IMG/VR virus record: IMGVR_UViG_3300027839_000007
Span: 1-64,000 of that record
Length of the DNA stretch: 64,000 nucleotides
Strand: one strand, 5' to 3'
Origin: a virus
Below are positions 58,134 through 64,000 of this stretch, piece after piece (the first letter of the stretch is position 1; each line of letters starts with the position of its first letter). Under the pieces are notes generated by a model. It worked only from the letters and a program-made list of their open reading frames with translations, was not told the DNA's origin and did no database searches. The translations under genes were made by a program, and so were the position numbers.

Positions 58134-59040
58134 AAAGAAAACCATACCCAGGTTCGGATGGTCTCCTAACCCGCACGCTGTCAATGAAGTGTTGTCGCAG
58201 CTTCGCAACCCCGTGTTCGGTCCATGCGCGTACCAGATCAAGGGAAGTGGAGCAGGGAAAGTTGCATTGCTGTGGAAATACGTCGAAAGGTTCACTGGTA
58301 ATTACAATGTGCGCACACAAGCAATCGGTGACTGTGTCAGTTTCGGAGTGGCCGCTGCTGTTGACGCCGTCAAGGCCACGGAAATCTGTGTCAACGGGGA
58401 TATGGAAGAGTGGGTCGCCGAAACCGCCACTGAGCCAATCTACGCGGCAAGTCGAGTGGAAATTGGACGAGGAGAGCTAGGTACTAGCGACGGTTCGTAT
58501 GGTGCGTGGGGAGCGCGCGCAGCCAAGGAGATAGGGACGCTGGTGCGTATTCAGTATCCCAACTGCGATCTGCGTAGGTATTCCGGGCAACGCGCTAAGC
58601 AATGGGGTAATCCGGGAAAAGGTGTGCCGGACGAGCTGGAACTCACAATGCGAGAGCATCCTATTCGTACGGTGAGTCTTGTAACAACGTATGAAGAAGC
58701 GCGGGATGCTATTTCCAATGGTTATGCGATCACCATCGCAAGCGCATGCGGTTTTATGACCACGCGGGATAGTGAGGGCTTTCTCAAGCCGTCTGGTAAG
58801 TGGCCGCACCAGATGGCGATCATCGGCGTGGATGATGACTATCGTAGGCCAGGGGTGCTCGTGGTAAACTCCTGGGGACGTCACTGGGTTGATGGCCCTA
58901 AGCGTCATGACCAGCCAGACGGCACATTTTGGTGCGACGCGGATGTGTTGGAGCAAAAGATTCTTCGTGAACAAGATTCATGGGTTTTCGGGGATTACGA
59001 AGGGTTCCCGCCCAAGAAACTAGACCTGCGCATTATTTAG
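58126..59040 (+). CDS. Papain-like cysteine protease
   Basis: 304 residues. Papain fold: catalytic Cys70 in QAIGDCVSFG with the preceding Gln, His228 in KWPHQMAIIG and Asn248 in VVNSWG, the order C-H-N of clan CA, family C1-like. No signal peptide or propeptide-type region is obvious, so it may act inside the cell or in the virion. The central region (about 80-190) is longer than papain's. Possible roles are virion protein processing or host protein cleavage. ATG 58126 overlaps the previous gene by 8 bases. Confidence 0.85.
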   Translation: MAKKKTIPRFGWSPNPHAVNEVLSQLRNPVFGPCAYQIKGSGAGKVALLWKYVERFTGNYNVRTQAIGDCVSFGVAAAVDAVKATEICVNGDMEEWVAETATEPIYAASRVEIGRGELGTSDGSYGAWGARAAKEIGTLVRIQYPNCDLRRYSGQRAKQWGNPGKGVPDELELTMREHPIRTVSLVTTYEEARDAISNGYAITIASACGFMTTRDSEGFLKPSGKWPHQMAIIGVDDDYRRPGVLVVNSWGRHWVDGPKRHDQPDGTFWCDADVLEQKILREQDSWVFGDYEGFPPKKLDLRII

Positions 59041-59053
59041 AAAGGGGAATGCC

Positions 59054-59368
59054 ATGGAGGGCTACCCGTGGGAAGATGGACGACTGTCGGCTGATGAGTT
59101 TACCGAGCTGCTGCAAAACGAAGAGCATAAAGCAGTATTTTTCGATCTCCCCGACAGGGAACAAGCAGAAATCCTTAAGGAATCGGCTGATTACAACGGC
59201 GATGTTGAAGACACGCTGGACAAGTTAGCCAAGTACCTTAAGTCTTCGTTCTTTCGTAAGATTGCTCTCCGCAAGGCTGCTGGTTACGGCCTGAGCGGTG
59301 AAGAAGCCGATGAGCTGGCGCGCGTATGGCGTGAACGCCATGAGCTGCTTCGTGACGACGATGATTAG
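59054..59368 (+). CDS. Small helical acidic protein
   Basis: 104 residues, acidic at both ends (start MEGYPWEDGRLSADEF, end RDDDD), helical middle with FRKIALRKAAGYGLSGEEAD. ATG follows aaagggg. The EADELARVWRERHEL region may be a coiled coil. Not recognised. Confidence 0.65.
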   Translation: MEGYPWEDGRLSADEFTELLQNEEHKAVFFDLPDREQAEILKESADYNGDVEDTLDKLAKYLKSSFFRKIALRKAAGYGLSGEEADELARVWRERHELLRDDDD

Positions 59369-59567
59369 TCCGTACGTAGAGTTGGCGCTGTGGGTTGTAG
59401 GTTTTTTCTACTTCCTGGGCATGATGATCATCACGCATGCCATGGACCAGGAGGGACTGGTACGCAACAAGGGGATGTCACCACTCACGGCATATTTTTG
59501 GTTGCCAGTGCTTTGGCCGTTAGGGGTAATGCTTACACTCATCAATGTATGGAACAACCATGAATGA
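59361..59567 (+). CDS. Two-helix membrane protein
   Basis: 68 residues with two hydrophobic segments (about 6-25 and 45-62) and a charged loop between (MDQEGLVRNKGMSP). ATG 59361 overlaps the previous stop. The stop overlaps the next gene. Possibly another lysis or envelope protein. Confidence 0.6.
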   Translation: MISPYVELALWVVGFFYFLGMMIITHAMDQEGLVRNKGMSPLTAYFWLPVLWPLGVMLTLINVWNNHE

Positions 59568-59718
59568 GTATAAGCACGAGCATGAGTATAAGGATGAATA
59601 TGAGTTATCGGAGGAGTTGGATACGCGTATTCTCAAACTCATGTCTGAGAATGAGCAGCTAGAGGCTAAACTAGAGGACAGGAAAAGCCAGCTTCGCGAT
59701 CTAACCGAGGACACATGA
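59560..59718 (+). CDS. Small coiled-coil protein
   Basis: 52 residues, MNEYKHEHEYKDEYELSEEL then ILKLMSENEQLEAKLEDRKS, a clear heptad coiled coil of charged residues. Overlaps neighbours at both ends (8 bases and ATGA). Likely an oligomerising adaptor; function unknown. Confidence 0.6.
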   Translation: MNEYKHEHEYKDEYELSEELDTRILKLMSENEQLEAKLEDRKSQLRDLTEDT

Positions 59719-59741
59719 CTCCGCGTGGCATGGAGGCCACC

Positions 59742-60197
59742 ATGAAGAAAATCATCTGTAGTGTGTTTGTTACTCTTTTAGCCGTTCCCATTGCCGCTTA
59801 TTTGATCCCAGGCTTCGATCTCCGCGTTGGCACGTACAGTGTTAGTGACGGCGGATGGATCGTGGATGAAACAGGCCCGCGCCGACCAATCGCGAAGCCA
59901 CACATACCATACCCTGATAGGGATGTTGGTCGCTTCCTGCTTGCCGCGGGTGAGTACGTGATTCTCAGCCACAATAGTGGTAAGTCGCTGCGCCTTCCCG
60001 GTGTCTTCCGTATTGACACCAAGACCGGGCAAGTCTTGAAGTACCACGTGCTGTTCGGGTCCAAGGGGGAATTTCTGGAAGGCTGGGTACCTACGATTAA
60101 CTCACGACCAGCGTTGGGTACTCCTAGTCCTCCCGCAAACAACTTCCTTATCAGGCCAAGACAGGGGGTAGCCCATGCCATTTCCGCAGTGCGGTAG
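59742..60197 (+). CDS. Exported small protein
   Basis: 151 residues. Signal-peptide-like MKKIICSVFVTLLAVPIAAY. I chose ATG 59742 because ggagg lies directly upstream and it gives a normal signal peptide; ATG 59715 (ATGA overlap with the previous stop) adds nine residues. The mature part has beta-rich sections (YVILSHNSGKSLRLPGVFRI). Not recognised. Confidence 0.68.
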   Translation: MKKIICSVFVTLLAVPIAAYLIPGFDLRVGTYSVSDGGWIVDETGPRRPIAKPHIPYPDRDVGRFLLAAGEYVILSHNSGKSLRLPGVFRIDTKTGQVLKYHVLFGSKGEFLEGWVPTINSRPALGTPSPPANNFLIRPRQGVAHAISAVR

Positions 60198-60636
60198 TAG
60201 GCGGTGTGTTGTTTGGGGATGCGTGGTTTTTCTCCTGGCGGCGGCGGTAGCTTATTTTTTCTGCCCCTGGTGTAAGCCTGCCGTTAAACCATGCTGTAAA
60301 GAACATGCGGCGGCGCACCAGCTATCCATGGATGCGGAAGCTATGGCGACGTTGAACTTGTCGGAGCCACCTGCTGATGAAGAGATGTCTGTAGAAGACG
60401 AGGTCGAGAACATCTACGTGTTGATCCAGCAAATCAATGCGCGAGAGTATACGATAATGGACACCATGATTCGTATTTTCCATTACATCAAGCCGCACAA
60501 GGGGCCAACACATGGTTGCCCTGAGTGCGCTGAAATTCATGATCGCACTAAAAATGTTGATACCGTGACGATTTCTCGTGATCAATGGAATAAGTTCAAG
60601 AGGTTAGAGGCGCTCGATAAGAAATCGATCAAATGA
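60175..60636 (+). CDS. Membrane-anchored Cys-rich protein
   Basis: 153 residues. Hydrophobic segment about 11-30 (CVVWGCVVFLLAAAVAYFF), then CPWCKPAVKPCC, a helical acidic middle and a GCPEC pair near residue 115. It may be anchored by its N-terminus with the Cys-rich part outside. Overlaps the previous gene by 23 bases and the next by 4. Confidence 0.65.
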   Translation: MPFPQCGSRRCVVWGCVVFLLAAAVAYFFCPWCKPAVKPCCKEHAAAHQLSMDAEAMATLNLSEPPADEEMSVEDEVENIYVLIQQINAREYTIMDTMIRIFHYIKPHKGPTHGCPECAEIHDRTKNVDTVTISRDQWNKFKRLEALDKKSIK

Positions 60637-60902
60637 ATAAGCTTGTACCTGCGGCGCATATTTCGTTGGCCGTTCCAATCACGGGGCCGCCAAGCTATTT
60701 GGTATCAAGCGGAATCTTCACAGCGCGGGTAGGCGAGGTAACTAAGATGAGAAAGAAGTCAAAAGTGAGCACCATGACATTGGTGGCGCTCCTGTCGGCG
60801 CTCTCACTTATCTGGTGGCTGGGTGGATGGCAGGCTGCACTTTGGGCGGGTGGCATCGCTTTGTGCTGTATCCTGGCAGATTTTGTGTTGATAAAGGAAT
60901 GA
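60633..60902 (+). CDS. Membrane protein
   Basis: 89 residues. ATG 60633 overlaps the previous stop (ATGA); an internal ATG at 60747 would give a 51-residue protein with basic start (MRKKSKVSTM) and two hydrophobic helices (LVALLSALSLIWWLGG, ALWAGGIALCCILADFV). The longer start adds a 38-residue mixed segment of uncertain sense. Not recognised. Confidence 0.55.
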   Translation: MNKLVPAAHISLAVPITGPPSYLVSSGIFTARVGEVTKMRKKSKVSTMTLVALLSALSLIWWLGGWQAALWAGGIALCCILADFVLIKE

Positions 60903-60906
60903 CACG

Positions 60907-61509
60907 GTGTTCAAAGTAGCTCCAATTCTTTTGATGATTATGGCAAGCGGCTGCGGCATGCTACCGGCAGTCGTTGGCTACAAAACAATGTCACTAGAGG
61001 CAGATTTGGTTGTGCGCGCACATGCGCATGCCGTGCTCTGGTTGGCATTGGCGCAGGAAGTCGATGAACCGACGCCAGATCCCAATGACAACCCAACTCT
61101 TTGCGATATATGCAAGGGGACTGGAAAAAGTGGTGACGGTCTTGGACCCTGTCCTTGCGGTACCCGGTGCCGCTGCGCGGATGCAGAGTCAAATCTGCCC
61201 CCGCGCGAGCGCCGGGTACTTTTTTTCTATCAGGACGATTGCGAAGCTTGTGATGAAGCCAAGGCAGGTTTACTTCCACTGTTTAAGGGGAAGTCATTGA
61301 GCGTAGGGCCCGGATCACACAATCACGTACAAATGCTGCGGTACCAGGACCACCCTGATATTGTGGCTTCCTACAAAATCAAGCTGCTCCCAACCTTCGT
61401 GGTCATCCGAAAAAAGAAGGAGCAGAAACGTTGGTCCGGCACGTGGGCTGGCGATGAGCTTGACGAACTCATTGAAAGGCTCGATAAGTATCTCAAACAT
61501 GATGACTAG
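60907..61509 (+). CDS. Thioredoxin-like lipoprotein with DnaJ-type Cys cluster
   Basis: 200 residues. N-terminal signal with MASGCG, a possible lipobox Cys. Near 66-85 a CDICKGTGKSGDGLGPCPCG cluster resembles a CxxCxGxG zinc unit of DnaJ. A thioredoxin-like domain follows with FFYQDDCEACDEAK (CxxC at 112/115) and LLPTFVVI (cis-Pro loop). It could reduce or shuffle disulfides in the periplasm, fitting the many exported Cys-rich phage proteins around it. GTG start 60907. Confidence 0.8.
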   Translation: MFKVAPILLMIMASGCGMLPAVVGYKTMSLEADLVVRAHAHAVLWLALAQEVDEPTPDPNDNPTLCDICKGTGKSGDGLGPCPCGTRCRCADAESNLPPRERRVLFFYQDDCEACDEAKAGLLPLFKGKSLSVGPGSHNHVQMLRYQDHPDIVASYKIKLLPTFVVIRKKKEQKRWSGTWAGDELDELIERLDKYLKHDD

Positions 61510-61520
61510 CGAGGGTTACC

Positions 61521-61865
61521 ATGCCAGAACCAATTGAGCAACCGGCAGAGCTTGGACCAAGTTTTCCACCCCTGGAAGGTGCGCGCGAGACTATTGTTGA
61601 TATTATTGAAAAGCTCACTGCAATACTCATCGAACCTGATGGGCTACAGGTGGGCAGGTTTGTCAAAGTTCAGGGATCGCACGGGTTGGTGCTACGTATT
61701 GAGCCATATGGTGATGGGCTGGTCATTGGGATTGAGGAACCGCGACCGCGCGTTAACGTAGCAGGGTGGTTGAAGGGGCACCTGTCGCAGGTTAAGCTGA
61801 CCCCACTCGAAATCATTGTCGTGTTGGATGGCCTCCCTGATTTGAAAATTGAAGTCATTTCTTGA
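61521..61865 (+). CDS. Hypothetical protein
   Basis: 114 residues, acidic N-terminus (MPEPIEQPAELGP), then a beta-rich core (LQVGRFVKVQGSHGLVLRIE, then GDGLVIGIEEPRPRV). Not recognised. ATG has gaggg upstream. Located between the thioredoxin-like and a membrane protein gene. Confidence 0.65.
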   Translation: MPEPIEQPAELGPSFPPLEGARETIVDIIEKLTAILIEPDGLQVGRFVKVQGSHGLVLRIEPYGDGLVIGIEEPRPRVNVAGWLKGHLSQVKLTPLEIIVVLDGLPDLKIEVIS

Positions 61866-61875
61866 GGAGAAGATC

Positions 61876-62310
61876 ATGCGTAGGGCACCGCACGGGACAG
61901 CGTTGGGTTCCATCCAGTTTTGGGTGTGCCGTGAACTGAAGTACACCGGAAAAAAAGCTGAGCGCGCCAAGTCAGCTACGCATTACGCCATGTCCTGGTG
62001 GCATACTCGCAGTGACACGTACCTGGATACCGTCGATACCGACGTGGCAAAGCGAGCGTGCAAGAGATATGTCAAGAAGCAGATGATTGCACCCGTTGGT
62101 TTTTTTGTTGGCATTTTTCTGGCTATCTTCGTGCAGGTTATTGTAAGTGCTGTGGTACGTATTATCCTGGAGTGGGTTTTCAACGATCGAACAGCACGTG
62201 AGATGTTGAAAGAAAAAGAACAGTACAAGTACATTCGCAGCCTGGCGCGCCAGTTACATGATGATGAGTCTTTGGCTGTGCATGCTTTGGACCTGCCTGA
62301 GGGTAGTTAG
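61876..62310 (+). CDS. Membrane protein
   Basis: 144 residues. Basic N-terminal half with an SIQFWVCRELKY opening, a long hydrophobic helix (about 74-98, APVGFFVGIFLAIFVQVIVSA), and a charged tail (EMLKEKEQYKYIRSLARQL). ATG 61876 follows gaggagaag; a frame back to 61849 exists but overlaps the previous gene. Not recognised. Confidence 0.62.
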   Translation: MRRAPHGTALGSIQFWVCRELKYTGKKAERAKSATHYAMSWWHTRSDTYLDTVDTDVAKRACKRYVKKQMIAPVGFFVGIFLAIFVQVIVSAVVRIILEWVFNDRTAREMLKEKEQYKYIRSLARQLHDDESLAVHALDLPEGS

Positions 62311-62375
62311 ACGGCTACCCTGTCCTGGTGCTGTTGTGCTAAACTTGGGCAATCCTGGTTACGGAGCGTGTGTAG

Positions 62376-62807
62376 ATGCCTGACAAGACTTTTCGCTTCA
62401 AACGTCCCCGTAAGATTGGTAAGCGCTATCAGTACCAGGACCTCACGTTCTGGGCAAAAAACGGGTTTATCTACGTCGAGGACAGGGCCGACAACAGTTT
62501 CCACACGATTTCTCGTCGTGACTGGTTGGTGAGAGCTAACGCATTTGTGAAAGAGATCAGCAAGATCGGGGGCATCACGAGTAACGCGGACAACGTTTTT
62601 CAGAAGCAAACGTTTCTCGCAGAGCGGGAAGCGTTGCAGGGACTCGTTGATGCTATGATCGACGTGGCGCGACGCGCTAAGCGCCAAGGTGATCCGACCA
62701 ACCCCAAGGTGTTGAGCGAAGTTTTACGGCACACTAGTAAGCACGCTCATGTTTTCATGGGTGGCCATGGTATCAGCAGTGGAATAGGAGTCGCAAATGG
62801 CGCTTAA
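62376..62807 (+). CDS. Hypothetical protein
   Basis: 143 residues. N-terminus basic with KTFRFKRPRKIGKRYQ, then a compact beta/alpha region and a helical tail with His/Gly (HTSKHAHVFMGGHGISSGIG). ATG with weak site ggagcg; a gap of 65 bases precedes it, with no clear promoter. Not recognised. Overlaps the next gene by 11 bases. Confidence 0.62.
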   Translation: MPDKTFRFKRPRKIGKRYQYQDLTFWAKNGFIYVEDRADNSFHTISRRDWLVRANAFVKEISKIGGITSNADNVFQKQTFLAEREALQGLVDAMIDVARRAKRQGDPTNPKVLSEVLRHTSKHAHVFMGGHGISSGIGVANGA

Positions 62808-63201
62808 CCCACGACAGGCGTTTAAGGCTGGCTTCTTGTTGCGTTGTGCCGAGGAAGGCGTTGCCGACACGGAAATGCAGGACCGTTTACAGTTGGCTGA
62901 GAAGCGGGCGGAGGGCGGCGTGCTGTCTACCCTTACGAACTGGGCTATGCTGCTTCCGCTTTTGGCAACAGGGGCGGGCGCGACGGGCGGTTACTACATG
63001 GGTAAAGCATTGGCTGACGCGCGTAATGAGACAATTCCTGCCAAGCTGCCCGGAGAAAACGTGCCGGAGAATATCAAGCGGCGGCAGCATGCAGAGCTAC
63101 TGGCTGCGTACAAAGACTACACTGAGCTGGTTAATCGCAGAGCTAAGGATATTCGTCGTCGACAAGATGATGAAAAAGGGCGTAAACCGGCTTACTTCTA
63201 G
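62797..63201 (+). CDS. Virion-like small membrane protein
   Basis: 134 residues. Opens FKAGFLLRCAEEGVADTEM, an opening like that of giant protein 2, then a glycine-rich hydrophobic hairpin (about 45-72, MLLPLLATGAGATGGYYMGK) and a charged helix. Overlaps the previous gene by 11 bases. Probably a minor virion protein of the same family style as the large ones. Confidence 0.65.
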   Translation: MALNPRQAFKAGFLLRCAEEGVADTEMQDRLQLAEKRAEGGVLSTLTNWAMLLPLLATGAGATGGYYMGKALADARNETIPAKLPGENVPENIKRRQHAELLAAYKDYTELVNRRAKDIRRRQDDEKGRKPAYF

Positions 63202-63210
63202 GAGTGACTT

Positions 63211-63576
63211 TTGAGTATTTTGAAGTATTTCGAGGAGCGCGGCGGAGAGTCTACTGAACATGGAGGTCCGCTGCACTGGCCCGGGACAATTGAAGGTTTT
63301 CCGTTTCGCGGGGGCGCTGTACCGGATTTCAAGGAAGACGAAATCGACAACGTTCCGTTGATGGTCGATTTTCATGTGAAGATTTTTGAGTTGTGGAAAG
63401 ACGAGGATCGCGAAGCTTACGTGCAGATTCGTGACCGCGTGGCAAATCAGTGGTACCAGGTAGTGCACATCGATCGCAAATACGACGACGAGCACAAAAA
63501 CTGGCGCGTGTACATGGAGTGGCATCAGATCTATGGAGAGATTACCGATGGCAAGGCCCCTGGTGTCCCTAAGTGA
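63211..63576 (+). CDS. Hypothetical protein
   Basis: 121 residues, TTG start with taggag directly upstream. Beta-rich with many aromatics (YVQIRDRVANQWYQVVHID, then NWRVYMEWHQIYG). Not recognised; may be a baseplate or tail accessory. Overlaps the next gene by 29 bases. Confidence 0.65.
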   Translation: MSILKYFEERGGESTEHGGPLHWPGTIEGFPFRGGAVPDFKEDEIDNVPLMVDFHVKIFELWKDEDREAYVQIRDRVANQWYQVVHIDRKYDDEHKNWRVYMEWHQIYGEITDGKAPGVPK

Positions 63577-64000
63577 GAAGCGCGCGGATACGCCGGAAGA
63601 AGTGCGCGCACAGACTATGCGCAGCCTGCTTGGTGCCAGTCTTGGTGGACTTGGAGCGGGCGTATTAGGTGGCGGGCTTTGGCATCTTATCCGTGACTAC
63701 TTGCGGGGAGAGTCTCCAGAGAGACGTGCGCCTACTCTACAGTTATCTTCACTACGTAGTGTTGCTCCTGATGCAGAAGAAGAAGACGAAGAAGAGCTGA
63801 GTGAAGAGCTGAGTGAAGCGCTGGGTCAAGAGCGTCCCGTAGAATATGCTAAGGCTGCTGGCTTTTTGCAGCCATACACCCCAACGTCAATGGATGATGT
63901 GACTTGGGAACCTGCAGCATACATTGCGGCAGCGGGGTTGAGCGCTGGTGCTGGGTGGGAACTTATTAGCTGGTTGCGTAAGCGTGCATTGAAAGTCAAA
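63548..64000 (+). CDS. Virion-like protein, cut at window end
   Basis: ATG 63548 opens a frame of 151 codons with no stop inside the window. It starts MARPLVSLSEKRADTPEE, then a glycine-rich hydrophobic segment (SLGGLGAGVLGGGLWHLI, about 30-47), an acidic run (EEEDEEELSEELSEA), and AKAAGFLQPY. Another hydrophobic patch (AYIAAAGLSAGAGWELI) lies near the window end. Same style as the genes at 62797 and 54922. The 3' end is outside the window. Confidence 0.7.
   Translation, partial: MARPLVSLSEKRADTPEEVRAQTMRSLLGASLGGLGAGVLGGGLWHLIRDYLRGESPERRAPTLQLSSLRSVAPDAEEEDEEELSEELSEALGQERPVEYAKAAGFLQPYTPTSMDDVTWEPAAYIAAAGLSAGAGWELISWLRKRALKVK

Noticed and set aside
1-64000. tRNA genes
   Set aside because: I looked for cloverleaf-compatible T-loops (GTTCRANTC) in the gaps and found none outside coding sequence; a covariance-model scan would be decisive.

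Overview
This 64 kb window looks like part of a large tailed-phage genome (Caudoviricetes). Every convincing gene lies on the + strand. Genes are packed with ATGA or TGATG stop/start overlaps, most have strong AGGAG-type ribosome binding sites, and the inventory is viral: phage-type replication genes, a portal-like protein, holin-like membrane proteins, and many small orphan proteins. I saw no tRNA, integrase, large terminase subunit or recognisable major capsid protein, so those probably lie outside the window or are too diverged for me to see. The host cannot be named from the sequence. Sec signal peptides, lipoboxes and periplasmic-type enzymes suggest a bacterium with an outer membrane.

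Layout. 1-20 kb is the replication and recombination module: a UvsW-like SF2 helicase (cut by the window edge), a DnaB-like helicase, a TOPRIM primase, a fused uracil-DNA-glycosylase / 3'-5' exonuclease / family A DNA polymerase, a RecA-like ATPase with an altered P-loop, a YhcG/ParB-HTH-like DNA-binding protein, a cold-shock protein, a glycosyltransferase, a small protein with a sliding-clamp-type motif, a DnaQ-like exonuclease and a RuvC-like resolvase. 19.3-26.6 kb holds small unknown genes, plus one 1.5 kb GC-rich gene that looks compositionally foreign. 26.6-33.9 kb holds a portal-like protein, three glycosyltransferase-like genes, a protein with a VDEP minisatellite, a tubulin/FtsZ-like GTPase, a nucleotide-modification-associated (DUF1599-like) protein and a degenerate HNH/AP2 protein. 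33.9-56.2 kb is dominated by very large low-complexity proteins with glycine-rich hydrophobic hairpins, probably virion components. The first of these carries a SET methyltransferase-like domain. Between them sit a zincin, another glycosyltransferase, a secreted trypsin-like protease, a secreted PD-(D/E)xK-like protein and a deoxyribosyltransferase-like protein. 56.2-64 kb is rich in membrane proteins, lipoproteins and small exported proteins, plus a papain-like protease and a thioredoxin-like lipoprotein.

Two non-coding signals stand out. First, two intergenic regions (14.15-14.25 kb and 21.37-21.71 kb) carry the same kind of array: an 11-base degenerate motif repeated with strictly alternating 18/19-base spacing, i.e. 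a 37-bp composite unit. The first array starts at the stop codon of the YhcG/ParB-HTH-like gene. These arrays, that DNA-binding protein and the tubulin-like GTPase are my best candidates for an undescribed DNA-positioning or replication system. Second, a perfect palindrome built on TTGGCGCCAA occurs in four places, always in a gene leader, and probably marks a phage regulon covering recombination, nucleotide-modification and nuclease genes.
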